The notes beneath the pieces were generated by a model. It was given only the letters and a program-made list of their open reading frames with translations. It did no database searches and was not told the origin of the DNA. The translations under genes were made by a program, and so were the position numbers. Shown here piece by piece: positions 1 to 8,490 of a stretch of DNA of 53,538 nucleotides (its first letter is position 1; every line of letters starts with the position of its first letter). Origin of the DNA: an uncultured Eubacteriales bacterium. GTDB taxonomy: Bacteria > Bacillota > Clostridia > Oscillospirales > Oscillospiraceae. The stretch is from contig OMTF01000039.1 in assembly GCA_900313925.1 (NCBI GenBank), positions 1 to 53,538 on the forward strand, written 5' to 3'.

Positions 1-162
1 TTAGATTTTAGGCATTTTTTTGACCTTTTTCAGCACTTTGTTTGATTATTAACAATTGGGTTTTCTCCATATATCATTACATTTTCTTATATCCGCATCT
101 TTCCTCTTTTTCCTCTCCCTGTCTGCTCGTCGAAGGGAACTCTGTGCCAAATGTTTCAGGAA

Positions 163-171
163 TGATATAAT
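163..171 (+). promoter_or_regulatory. Extended -10 promoter for the GTPase-NYN gene
   Basis: TGATATAAT is a perfect -10 hexamer (166-171) with the TG of an extended -10 element. No good -35 lies 17 bases upstream. Transcription would start near 178, leaving a short leader of about 33 bases with an AAGGAG ribosome binding site at 199-204. The leader is too short for the attenuator known upstream of mobile tet(M) genes. The first 160 bases of the window are AT-rich and show no gene. Confidence 0.6.
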
Positions 172-210
172 GTGCTGGTATAAGAATCGGCCGCAGGATA
201 AGGAGAATGG

Positions 211-2796
211 ATGTCAAGGAAGGTAATCGGGCTTGTCGCCCATGTCGACGCCGGCAAAACGACACTTGCTGAAGCGATGCTATATACAGCCGGAAGCCTC
301 CGGAGACTCGGCCGCGTGGATCATGGCGACTGTTTTCTGGACAGCGCCGCGCTGGAACGCCGCCGGGGCATTACCATCTTCGCAAAGCCCGCTCTGCTTC
401 ATTACGGTTCTTCCAATTTCGTGCTGATGGATACGCCGGGACACGGCGATTTTGCCGCCGAAGCGGAACGCGTTCTGCGAGTTCTCGACGCGGCCGTTCT
501 GGTAATCAGCGGCACAGACGGCGTACAGGCGCATACGACGGTTCTATGGCATCTCCTGCAGCGCTATTCCATTCCCACGATTGTCTTTATTACGAAAATG
601 GATGTAAGCTTCCTTTCCCGGGAGAAGCTTCTGTCGGATCTGCGGCATCACTTCGGGGCGGGCTTTGAAGATTTTACCGATCCCGATCCGGAGCAGATTG
701 CCATGGTCGACGAAAAGGCTCTGGAGGAATATCTAAGCTCCGGTTCCCTATCCGTGCAGACTCTTTCCCAGCTTCTGCTGCATCGCAGGCTGTTTCCCTG
801 CTTTTTCGGGTCCGGGCTGCGTTTGGAAGGGGTCGACCGGCTCCTTTTGTATCTCGATCGATATGTCCCGGCACCTGTCTACGGGGAAATTTTTCAGGCG
901 CAGGTGATCAAAATCAGTCATGATTCTCAGGGCGTGCGTGAAACTTATCTGAAGCTAACCGGCGGCACGCTCCATCCCCGCCAGGAGATTGCGGAGCCTA
1001 CCAGAGACACGCAGGTGCTTTCCGTCCGGGAGAAGGTAAATCAAATCCGCCTGTACAGCGGAAGCCGCTTCACCGCCTGCACGGAAATGCATGCCGGGGA
1101 TGTTGCCGCCGTTACGGGACTCTCCCATACCGCGCCCGGAATGGTTCTTGGGAAAGGCTCCTGTCTTTCCGATCCGATTCTGGAACCCGTTCTGCGCTAC
1201 CGCGTAATTCCGGAAAAGGAAGCGGATTTGGAAAAAGTCTATGCGTGCCTTTCCACCTTGGAGGATGAAGAACCCACGCTTCATCTGCAGTGGAATGCAG
1301 ACAGCCGGGACCTTTTTGTGCACATCATGGGAGCGATGCAACTGGAAATCCTGCAGCGGCTGGCTGAAGATCGATTCGGCCTGCGCCTGACATTCGGTAC
1401 GGGGCAGATCCTTTATCGGGAAACCATTGCTTCCGCCGTGGAAGGTGTAGGGCATTATGAACCCCTGCGGCATTATGCAGAAGTCCATGTCGCGCTTCTC
1501 CCCCAAAAGCGGAATTCCGGTGTTTCCGATACAAACGCCTGCGAGGATCGCGTCCTGTCCCCGGACTGGCAGAAAGTCATCCTGCAGCGGCTGGCCGTGC
1601 GGCAGCACCGCGGTGTCCTCACCGGCGCTCCGCTGACAGATGTCGAAATCTGCCTTCTCGCCGGCCGGGCAAGTCTTCCGCATTCCAGTGCCGCGGATTT
1701 CTGCCAGGCGGCGGATCGTGCAGTACGCCAAGGTCTCATGACTGCACAGAGTCTTCTATTGGAGCCCTACTATGCGTTCACCCTTGCCGTCCCTTCCTGC
1801 TGCCTGGGGCGCGCCATCCGGGACCTTCAGGCAAAGGGCGCCGAAATAGATCCGCCGGAATCCAAGGAGACTTCTGTCCTTCTCCACGGCCGCGCTCCGG
1901 CTGCAGAGCTGCAGAACTACAATGCAGAGCTTCTGGGCTATACGCACGGCCAGGGACAGCTCATCACCCGATTTGACGTGTATGAGGAATGCCGGAATGC
2001 GCAGCGCGTTATTCAGGCTAGAGGCTACAGCCCGGAGGCGGATAGGGAGAACCCGGCGGATTCCGTTTTCTTCCGTCATGGGGCCGGCTTTGCCGTCAAG
2101 TGGAACGAAGTGCCTTCCTATATGCACCTTGATACGCACTTTACCTCATCGGGAGGCGAGGCGGAACCGACGCCCCGCTACGAAAATTTTCATCTTGATG
2201 ACCGGGAACTGGAAGAAATCATGGTCCGTGAGTTCGGCCCGATCCGACGTCCGCAATACACAAAGCCGGATTCGGATCGGCCGTCCGCACCGGCGCAGGA
2301 AATCCGGCCTCGTCTCCTTCTCGTAGATGGCTACAATGTCATTTTTGCCTGGGAAGATCTTCGACAGGCTTCCGACCGGGATATCAGTCTGGCGCGTGCA
2401 ATGCTGCGCGACAGGCTGGCAAGCTTCTGCGGGTGCACGGGCTGTGAAATGGTGCTTGTTTTTGACGCCTACAAAGTAAAAGGAGGCACCGGAACCCATT
2501 CCAGCATCGGAACCATGCAGATCGTTTTTACTGCCGAAGGGCAGACCGCCGACGCTTATATTGCGTCCCTCGTAAAGGAAATCGGATCCAACTACCGCGT
2601 ACAGGTTATTTCTTCCGACAGCCTCGTGCAGCTCTCCGCACTGGGATCCGGGGTGCTTCGGACGAGCGCCAGAGAATTCCGGCTCGATGTGGATTTGGTC
2701 CTTTCTCAGATGCGGCAGGAGCTTCGTATGCTTAAGGAAAAGAATAAAAACAGCAGACTGGGAGATGCAGTGAGCAATGCCGGAACAGAATCCTGA
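211..2796 (+). CDS. TetM/EF-G-like ribosomal GTPase fused to a C-terminal NYN (YacP/Rae1-like) nuclease domain
   Basis: This 861-residue protein begins with a translational GTPase of the tetracycline ribosomal-protection type. The P-loop AHVDAGKTT is at residues 10-18, DTPGH starts at residue 74, and the fourth GTPase motif reads TKMD (128-131) where NKxD is usual. EF-G-like domains II to V follow. From about residue 700 there is a separate domain opening with LLLVDGYNVIFAW (DGYN at 706), continuing with LVFDAYKV and ending with ISSDSLVQ and SAREF. This is the pattern of NYN/PIN-like YacP proteins; B. subtilis YacP (Rae1) is a ribosome-associated endoribonuclease that cuts mRNA in the A site. 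TetM itself is about 640 residues. ATG 211 has AAGGAG six bases upstream. The gene overlaps rqcP by 20 bases. The domain IV tip that TetM uses against tetracycline is not conserved (SLPHSSAADF), so drug resistance should not be assumed. Similar fusions are, to my recollection, annotated as 'tetracycline resistance' in Clostridia without characterisation. Confidence 0.9.
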   Translation: MSRKVIGLVAHVDAGKTTLAEAMLYTAGSLRRLGRVDHGDCFLDSAALERRRGITIFAKPALLHYGSSNFVLMDTPGHGDFAAEAERVLRVLDAAVLVISGTDGVQAHTTVLWHLLQRYSIPTIVFITKMDVSFLSREKLLSDLRHHFGAGFEDFTDPDPEQIAMVDEKALEEYLSSGSLSVQTLSQLLLHRRLFPCFFGSGLRLEGVDRLLLYLDRYVPAPVYGEIFQAQVIKISHDSQGVRETYLKLTGGTLHPRQEIAEPTRDTQVLSVREKVNQIRLYSGSRFTACTEMHAGDVAAVTGLSHTAPGMVLGKGSCLSDPILEPVLRYRVIPEKEADLEKVYACLSTLEDEEPTLHLQWNADSRDLFVHIMGAMQLEILQRLAEDRFGLRLTFGTGQILYRETIASAVEGVGHYEPLRHYAEVHVALLPQKRNSGVSDTNACEDRVLSPDWQKVILQRLAVRQHRGVLTGAPLTDVEICLLAGRASLPHSSAADFCQAADRAVRQGLMTAQSLLLEPYYAFTLAVPSCCLGRAIRDLQAKGAEIDPPESKETSVLLHGRAPAAELQNYNAELLGYTHGQGQLITRFDVYEECRNAQRVIQARGYSPEADRENPADSVFFRHGAGFAVKWNEVPSYMHLDTHFTSSGGEAEPTPRYENFHLDDRELEEIMVREFGPIRRPQYTKPDSDRPSAPAQEIRPRLLLVDGYNVIFAWEDLRQASDRDISLARAMLRDRLASFCGCTGCEMVLVFDAYKVKGGTGTHSSIGTMQIVFTAEGQTADAYIASLVKEIGSNYRVQVISSDSLVQLSALGSGVLRTSAREFRLDVDLVLSQMRQELRMLKEKNKNSRLGDAVSNAGTES

Positions 2797-3538
2797 AAAT
2801 ATCCTGCGCAGAGCAGAAGATCTTGCAAGGCGCTGCGTGCGCCAGGATCGTATCCTGTCCAGCAGTTTTTTGACTCCAGCGGAGCAAAGCGTCGTGCAGG
2901 GATGGGTACACCGAAGTTCCCTGGAATGCAGCATTCTTTTTCAAGGCGGCAGATTGGAGTGCGAAAGGAAGCTGGCTTTATTTCTGCCTCCGGGCGTGAA
3001 GGAGGAATCTCTTTCCCTGGATCCGTACATTCAAGCCGTGGAAGTAGCAAATCATTATAAGCCCTTGTGTCACCGGGATTACCTTGGCGCTGCTCTCAGC
3101 CTGGGTCTGAAGCGGGAAACCCTTGGTGATATATGGGTACTTGAGCCCGGTGCCTTCTTTTTTTGTACCCCTACGGCGGCGGAGTTCATTCTGCAAAACC
3201 TAGTGCAGGTCGGAAAAAGCGGCGTAACGGTTCGGAGGGTTTCCTTAGACGCACTTCCCTCTCCTCCCGGAGCTTCCATTCCCGTCCGCTTTACCGTGCA
3301 AAGCCCCAGATTGGATGCCATTGTTCGAAGCCTCTTCCATATTTCCCGTCCCGACGCGGTTAAAGCGATTGCTTCCGGCCGTGTTATGCTGAATTATATG
3401 CCCTGCCTCCGTCCGGACATGGAAGTGCACGAAAAGGATATTCTTTCCTTCCGGGGACATGGCAAAGCGAAAATTTCGGAATTTGGAGGAACAACTCGAA
3501 GAGGCCGGCTTTCCGTTTCGGCGGAATTGTACCGATAG
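2777..3538 (+). CDS. rqcP: RqcP/YlmH, S4-domain ribosome quality control factor
   Basis: This 253-residue protein matches the YlmH layout. It has an N-terminal YlmH region (residues 1-170) containing the characteristic HRDYLGAALSLGLKRETLGDIWV stretch in part (residues near 96-118), and a C-terminal S4 RNA-binding domain from about residue 178 (PRLDAIVRSLF, then KAIASGRVMLN). In B. subtilis RqcP binds the 50S-peptidyl-tRNA complex and works with RqcH to add alanine tails to stalled nascent chains. The ATG lies 20 bases inside the upstream GTPase-NYN gene in another frame, so the two are probably translationally coupled. No rqcH is seen in this window. An imperfect GC-rich inverted repeat (about 3555-3588) follows the gene but has no T-run. 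Confidence 0.88.
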   Translation: MPEQNPENILRRAEDLARRCVRQDRILSSSFLTPAEQSVVQGWVHRSSLECSILFQGGRLECERKLALFLPPGVKEESLSLDPYIQAVEVANHYKPLCHRDYLGAALSLGLKRETLGDIWVLEPGAFFFCTPTAAEFILQNLVQVGKSGVTVRRVSLDALPSPPGASIPVRFTVQSPRLDAIVRSLFHISRPDAVKAIASGRVMLNYMPCLRPDMEVHEKDILSFRGHGKAKISEFGGTTRRGRLSVSAELYR

Positions 3539-3702
3539 CCGTTTGCTTCCCTGTCCCTCCGCATTCCGAGCGAAAAAGGGCGGAGGGGCGGAAAACACGA
3601 TGGAGTAGATTATGAAATAAGGCAAAATTGTTCTGAAATTCTCCGAATTTCTGCAATTTTACCCAGATTATTAAAAAAGTATATCCTAATTTTTTCAGCT
3701 TA

Positions 3703-3711
3703 TGTTATAAT
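3703..3711 (+). promoter_or_regulatory. Extended -10 promoter for the exonuclease gene
   Basis: TGTTATAAT gives a perfect TATAAT (3706-3711) with an extended TG. The surrounding 3660-3725 is very AT-rich. No clear -35 is present. It lies 45 bases upstream of the ATG at 3756. Confidence 0.6.
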
Positions 3712-3755
3712 GAATTTTTGTTAAGATAAACGGAAACACGGAGCAGTTTATAAAT

Positions 3756-4724
3756 ATGAATTATGTTGTCATAGATTTGGAATGGAATCAGGCCATGAGT
3801 TCCAAATCATCCGTTTTCAACCGGCTTCCGATACATCTGAAAGGTGAAATAATCGAAATTGGGGCGGTAAAATTGGATGAAAATCTGCAGCCCTGTGATG
3901 AATTCACAGTCGATGTAAAACCGGTCTATTTTAAACGGATGCATTATAAAGTCAAAAAGCTGACCGGCTTTGACTCCGAAAGGCTTTCCCATGGTCTCCC
4001 GTTCGCAGCCGCATTCGAAAAGTTCCGCTCCTGGTGCGGCGGTGACACGGTGTTTATCACCTGGGGCTATGACGACCAGGGAATTATGGAGCAGAACATC
4101 ATCGTTCACGATCTGGACTGGGACTGGATCTCCGGCTGGATCAATCTGCAGCTTATATACAATCAGCAGGTCGGCGGAGACAAAAATCAAAAATCTCTCA
4201 CGACCGCAATGGAGAAATTTAACATTGAGCAGACCCGCACCGCACACGACGCGCTGGGCGACGCTTATAATACAGCACTGATAGCCACGCGGCTGGACCT
4301 GCGGAAGGGGCTTGCAAATTACCCCTCCTTCCTCCGAGGAGATGAAAGTCGGGATTCGATGCTGGCTGATTCCCCAGCAGAAATCATCCCCGTAAATCAT
4401 GATTCGTTCAGTGGCTTTCTGTCGAAGAACGATGTTTTCGCTTCCGAAGAGCTCTGTACGATTCCCTGCCCGAAATGCGGCAAGCCAATGCGCGCCAGTC
4501 ACTGGATTAACCAGGGGGATCAGAGATACATGAATATTTTTTCCTGCGGCAAGGATAAGGTGTATTATCTGGTGCGATATAAATTTCGAAAAGATGAGGA
4601 TTCCCGCTGGAACGTCAGTCGCCTGATTTACAATGCGGACGCAAGGCAGCTGGAATTCTACAAGAGCAAAGCCCGACAGGCAAAGTCGCGTGCTCGGCAC
4701 AATGCGCCGCGGAGTAAAGCCTGA
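3756..4724 (+). CDS. DEDDh-family 3'-5' exonuclease with C-terminal Cys-containing domain
   Basis: The first 185 residues are an exonuclease fold of the DnaQ/ERI-1/KapD type. The first acidic pair is in VIDLEWNQ (D6, E8), a second acidic motif sits around FITWGYDD, and the last motif is TAHDALGDAYNTA with the catalytic His and Asp. The C-terminal 130 residues carry CPKCGKPM followed by a further Cys (FSCGKD), which may be a small zinc-binding module. Substrate cannot be told from sequence: such stand-alone DEDDh proteins act on RNA or DNA ends. It has its own promoter and a terminator-like hairpin downstream, so it appears monocistronic. Confidence 0.82.
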   Translation: MNYVVIDLEWNQAMSSKSSVFNRLPIHLKGEIIEIGAVKLDENLQPCDEFTVDVKPVYFKRMHYKVKKLTGFDSERLSHGLPFAAAFEKFRSWCGGDTVFITWGYDDQGIMEQNIIVHDLDWDWISGWINLQLIYNQQVGGDKNQKSLTTAMEKFNIEQTRTAHDALGDAYNTALIATRLDLRKGLANYPSFLRGDESRDSMLADSPAEIIPVNHDSFSGFLSKNDVFASEELCTIPCPKCGKPMRASHWINQGDQRYMNIFSCGKDKVYYLVRYKFRKDEDSRWNVSRLIYNADARQLEFYKSKARQAKSRARHNAPRSKA

Positions 4725-5160
4725 AGCTCTCCCTAGTACTTTTTATATAGTACGCTCATACAGTCTGTAATGTATGGAAAACCGTCGGTCCCAGCAGAGA
4801 AGGACCGGCGGTTTTCCGGGCATTTCGGTACCGTGTTCTTAGATCCGAAGGAAAATTTCAGAATCTATCCCAGGCAAAAAAGCCCTGCTTCCGGGAAGGC
4901 TGCCTCCGCAGGTGAAATAGAAGGTGAGCCCTTTCTTGTCGCAGAAATTTATAGGGTGTTTAAAGGGAACCATCACAGCTGCCTCAAAAGAAATCCCGCA
5001 GCCGTGGAGACGAGTCTGAAAACTGTCTTATTGAATATTTGCAGGGGCGATTGGCCGCCGCAATCGTTATTCGTAACGCAGGAATTGCATTCGGTTCTGG
5101 TGCATCGCCTTATGTCTGCCCGCAGCCCGCTCCGTCACAGGAATTTCGAGGGACGGTTTT
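4725..5160. other. 436-base intergenic region, no convincing gene
   Basis: Besides the terminator-like repeat, this stretch holds no ORF that looks real. On the plus strand 4950-5013 contains two short blocks reminiscent of the cobalamin riboswitch core (AGGGTGTTTAAAGGGAAC, then TCCCGCAGCCGTGG). The remaining consensus elements and any downstream gene are missing. See findings. Confidence 0.5.
4778..4816. terminator. Inverted repeat, terminator-like, between convergent exonuclease and ribF
   Basis: AAAACCGTCGGTCC (4778-4791) pairs with GGACCGGCGGTTTT (4802-4815) around a ten-base loop, with A's before and T's after the stem. It is therefore usable on both strands. It sits 54 bases after the exonuclease stop. 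Confidence 0.7.
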
Positions 5161-6090
5161 CTACAGTTCCGAAAGTTCCTTTTCTTCCTCCTCCTGCAAA
5201 ACTGTATCCGCCTCCGCCGCATCTTTGTGAATCTGAGATGCGAGCTGCTTTGTATCCGGGAATTTCCGTTCCGGACGCAGATATTTATAAAAGGAAATTT
5301 TTACGTATTCTCCATAAAGATTTCCACTGAAATTCAGAAGAAAGCTTTCAATATTCAGGCGGTTTTCCGTACTGACTGTCGGCCGGACGCCGATATTGCT
5401 GACAGCGTGATAAACCCCGCCGTTCTGAAGCTCGACTTTTGTCGCATAAACCCCCTTCCGCGGCACTACGATCCCCTGCGGAAACGGGAGATTGATCGTA
5501 GGCGTACCCATTTTTGTTCCCAGGTGATAGCCTGTTTCAACGCGCCCGACAAGAATATGCGGATGGCCGAGGAAGCGATTTGCCCTCTCCATTTCCCCAT
5601 CTTGAATCAGGGAGCGGATATATGTGGAGCTTACCACCGTATTCTCTATTTTCACTGCCGGGATAATGTCGCAGCCGATTCCCACGTGCTTGCAGTAATT
5701 CTGCATTTTTTCCGCCGTGCCCTCTGCCCGGTTCCCAAAAGTGAAGTCGTGACCGACCACGATCCATCCAATATTCAGATCTTTGATGAGCACCTCCGCA
5801 AATTTCTGCCAGGGCATCGTAAGCATATCCCTGTTAAAATGCAGCAGTACTACCTCTTCAATACCGAAAAGCTCCCGTACCAGCAGCTGTCTTTCTTCCG
5901 CAGAGTTAATAAGATTTACTGAGTGACCTGTAACCAGCACATCAGGGTGGACATCAAAGCTCACTACGGAAGGATGATAACTATTTTCGTCGGCTACTTC
6001 CGCGGTGCGCCGCATCAGTGCCGCATGCCCCCTATGAATCCCATCAAAGAATCCCAGCGCTACGGCTCTTTTCTGTTTCCCCATATCCAT
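5161..6090 (-). CDS. ribF: Bifunctional riboflavin kinase / FAD synthetase
   Basis: Makes FMN from riboflavin and then FAD. The N-terminal nucleotidyltransferase half has GFFDGIHRGHAAL (the G.FDG.H.GH signature, residues 13-25), HDFTFGNRAEGT and STYIRSLI. The riboflavin kinase half starts near residue 180 with GRVETGYHLGTKMGTPTINL, where the GxxxGxPTxN motif is seen, and continues to the Glu-containing NIESFLLNF. The length of 309 is normal. It is the last gene of the rimP operon, 76 bases after truB; this position downstream of truB is typical of Firmicutes. Confidence 0.96.
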   Translation of the reverse strand: MDMGKQKRAVALGFFDGIHRGHAALMRRTAEVADENSYHPSVVSFDVHPDVLVTGHSVNLINSAEERQLLVRELFGIEEVVLLHFNRDMLTMPWQKFAEVLIKDLNIGWIVVGHDFTFGNRAEGTAEKMQNYCKHVGIGCDIIPAVKIENTVVSSTYIRSLIQDGEMERANRFLGHPHILVGRVETGYHLGTKMGTPTINLPFPQGIVVPRKGVYATKVELQNGGVYHAVSNIGVRPTVSTENRLNIESFLLNFSGNLYGEYVKISFYKYLRPERKFPDTKQLASQIHKDAAEADTVLQEEEEKELSEL

Positions 6091-6166
6091 ATATGCCTTT
6101 CCGGACAGGTTTCCTCTCCGGAAATTCCTCTCTTCCTTACTTGTTGTCTGTATGTGGTCTGCCGTG

Positions 6167-7045
6167 CTATTTCCTTAGGGCGACTTCCGATTCCGTTTCA
6201 AAAAAGCTCTTGACCGTTCTGAGCGTGCCCTCTTCTGCCCTGCCAAGAAGGAGAAATTCCCCTTCTTCTGAATATACGCGGTAAACACCGTCTTGGGCGT
6301 CCGTATCTGAATCCGCTCCGTTACGCAGTCTTCTTTCCTGCTCCCGGCTGCAGAACAGCACAGGGCTGTCTGTAAAAAGCGTTTCCACCGGAAGAAGACA
6401 TTTCTCCGGTGCCGCAAGGATCTGCTCCAGCGAGTGGGCATTCTTTATATCAAATGGACCGTTTCCTGTCCTGCGAAGGGCGGCCATGCAGGCTCCGCAG
6501 CCCAGAGCTTCTCCAATGTCATTGCAGAGCGTCCGGATATACGTTCCCTTGGAGCATTCCACGTCCAGAATAAAATCGCCATTTTCTTCCCCCGCCACGA
6601 TAAGCGAATGGATGGTGATTGTCCTCGGCTGCCTTTGCACCGTCTTCCCTTCGCGTGCAATTTCGTACAGCCGTTTTCCATTATGCCGGAGGGCAGCAAA
6701 CATTGGAGGAACCTGCTGGATTTCCCCGCGAAACTGCGGCAGAACTTTCTCCAGCTGTTCCCGGCTGACAGAGGCGTCGGTCTGCCATAATATCGTACCT
6801 GTCGTATCCTGCGTATCGGTAACAAGCCCGGGATGCAGCCTTGCACGGTATCGCTTGGTCCCTTCCATTGCAAATTCGATGGCACGCGTTGCGCGTCCTA
6901 GAAAAACGGCAAGCACGCCCGTTGCCATGGGATCCAAGGTACCGGAGTGCCCGATCTTTTTTTCTCCAGTTGCCCGCCGAATCTGCCTTACAACCGCGAA
7001 ACTCGTAAGTCCCTCCGGTTTATCTGCAATAATGATTCCGGTCAT
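6167..7045 (-). CDS. truB: tRNA pseudouridine-55 synthase
   Basis: Isomerises U55 in the T-loop of tRNAs. It shows the TruB opening MTGIIIADKPEGLTSFAVV, the catalytic GHSGTLDPMATGVL motif (Asp at about residue 38), KRYRA, and VECSKGTYIRTLCNDIG. The length of 292 is usual. Its ATG overlaps the nrnA stop as ATGA (7042-7045), which indicates translational coupling. Confidence 0.97.
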   Translation of the reverse strand: MTGIIIADKPEGLTSFAVVRQIRRATGEKKIGHSGTLDPMATGVLAVFLGRATRAIEFAMEGTKRYRARLHPGLVTDTQDTTGTILWQTDASVSREQLEKVLPQFRGEIQQVPPMFAALRHNGKRLYEIAREGKTVQRQPRTITIHSLIVAGEENGDFILDVECSKGTYIRTLCNDIGEALGCGACMAALRRTGNGPFDIKNAHSLEQILAAPEKCLLPVETLFTDSPVLFCSREQERRLRNGADSDTDAQDGVYRVYSEEGEFLLLGRAEEGTLRTVKSFFETESEVALRK

Positions 7046-7983
7046 GAAAGATTCTCTTTGACAGCAAGTAGGATTTTTTCCTTCGCTTGCTCCGGAGCGC
7101 AGTTCAGCGTGCAGCCGGAGGCCATGCGGTGCCCGCCACCTCCGAAAGCCGCACAGATCCGACAGCTGTCAACATCGGGTCCGGTGCGAACGGAAACACG
7201 GCTTGTTCCGTCTTCTTTCTCGCGTATCGTAATAAAGACCCGTGGCCCTTCAATTCTTCCTACTACATTGGCCAAATCGTCACAGTCATTTTCCGTTGCA
7301 CCGGCTTTTTTCATCATTTCCTGCGTAACAATGGCCACGGCAACCCTGTCTTCACAGTAGAACGTAACGCCCGCATAAATTGCGCTCTCCAGAAGCAGAC
7401 GCGCGCGGGATATTTTCCGGAAGAAAATCTCATTCAGCTGGTTCAGGTCCGCTCCCGCATCCAGCGTATCCGCTGCTGCGCGGAAGGCCGCTGCATCGGT
7501 GTTGGAATGCTGAAAGCAGCCGGTATCCGTCGAGATTGCAATATAAAGGAGGGTTGCTTCCTCTTGTGTAAGTCCGCCGCAGAGTTCCCTAATAATCTGC
7601 AGGATCAGCTGGCCTGTTGCGGCACACGTCGGATCCACCAGCATCGAGCCTGCATATCCCGTATTGGAAGGGTGATGATCGACTGCAAGGTCCACGGCGC
7701 CTGAAAACCCCTTCGCAAAGAGCTGCTCTTCCGCAACATCCACAGCCACAACGGCGCCGGGAACATAGCTCTCTGGGGCAAAGTAGGCTTTTACAAACGG
7801 CAGATATTTTTCCGTCGTCTCCGGATTCGGATAAAGCCAGGCGGTCTTCCCGATGCGCTGCAGTGCCGAGCAGAGCGCACCGGCGCTTCCCAGCGTGTCC
7901 CCGTCCGGGCGAGTATGCGTTAAGAGGAGAAAGCGATCTCCGGATCGCAAAATTTCTGCTGCTTTCGCCGCATCAATTCTCAT
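7042..7983 (-). CDS. nrnA: DHH-family nanoRNase / 3'-phosphoadenosine phosphatase
   Basis: Degrades short oligoribonucleotides and 3'(2')-phosphoadenosine phosphate. It shows THTRPDGDTLGSA (DHH motif I), AVDVAE, the LAVDHHPSN motif that names the family, and the DHHA1 glycine motif GGGGHRMASG near the C-terminus. The open frame extends upstream to 8070, but that part overlaps rbfA. I chose ATG 7983 (protein MRIDAAKAAEIL), preceded by GAGGCGG. ATG 7998 is an alternative. It overlaps the 3' end of rbfA by about 11 bases. Confidence 0.93.
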   Translation of the reverse strand: MRIDAAKAAEILRSGDRFLLLTHTRPDGDTLGSAGALCSALQRIGKTAWLYPNPETTEKYLPFVKAYFAPESYVPGAVVAVDVAEEQLFAKGFSGAVDLAVDHHPSNTGYAGSMLVDPTCAATGQLILQIIRELCGGLTQEEATLLYIAISTDTGCFQHSNTDAAAFRAAADTLDAGADLNQLNEIFFRKISRARLLLESAIYAGVTFYCEDRVAVAIVTQEMMKKAGATENDCDDLANVVGRIEGPRVFITIREKEDGTSRVSVRTGPDVDSCRICAAFGGGGHRMASGCTLNCAPEQAKEKILLAVKENLS

Positions 7984-8338
7984 TCTGTTCCGCCTCATTT
8001 TTCTCCAGGTCGTCAATGACCTTGCTGATGTGCGCACCGTATTCGATAGAGTGATCCAGTGCGAAAACAAGTTCCGGCGTGTACCGAAGCCGGACGGTAC
8101 TCCCCAGTTCCCTTCGCAGCCATCCGGAAGCGGAACGCAGTCCCTTCATAAATTCTTTCTCGTCATTCAGTCCATACACGCTCAGCCAGATTTTGCAGTA
8201 GCGGAGATCCCCTGTGGTTTCCACCCGAGTTACGCTGATCATTCCCTGCTGCACCCTTGGATCCTTGATTTCCCGCAGAAGAGAGGAGACCGCCAGCTGT
8301 ATGTCATCATTGATTCGTGCAATTCTGTTTGTGGGCAT
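7973..8338 (-). CDS. rbfA: 30S ribosome-binding factor A
   Basis: A small KH-fold protein of 121 residues that binds the immature 30S subunit near helix 1. It has the family signature IQLAVSSLLREIKDPR at the start, MISVTRVETTGDLRYCKIWLSV in the middle and LRYTPELVFALDHSIE towards the end. ATG is preceded by GGAG. It lies 152 bases downstream of infB; that gap contains no ORF and no clear terminator. Confidence 0.96.
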   Translation of the reverse strand: MPTNRIARINDDIQLAVSSLLREIKDPRVQQGMISVTRVETTGDLRYCKIWLSVYGLNDEKEFMKGLRSASGWLRRELGSTVRLRYTPELVFALDHSIEYGAHISKVIDDLEKNEAEQNEN

Positions 8339-8490
8339 AGCCTGCTCCTATAAAAAATAAGTCGGCAGCGCGGCGCCGGCATTCGAATCTCGTTTTCTCC
8401 GTCTGCGCTGCAGGTTCGTTTCCCGTCTTTGAAAAGGGGCACGGCGCACCGTGCCCGCTATGTTCTTTCTTCGATCCGGTCTCCGGAAAC

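Noticed and set aside
955..1731. Long minus-strand open frame inside the GTPase-NYN gene
   Set aside because: Shadow frame of a clearly coding gene; no motifs and no start signals.
4770..5330. 186-codon plus-strand open frame overlapping the end of ribF
   Set aside because: It begins in the terminator repeat, has no ribosome binding site, and half of it is antisense to ribF; composition does not look coding.
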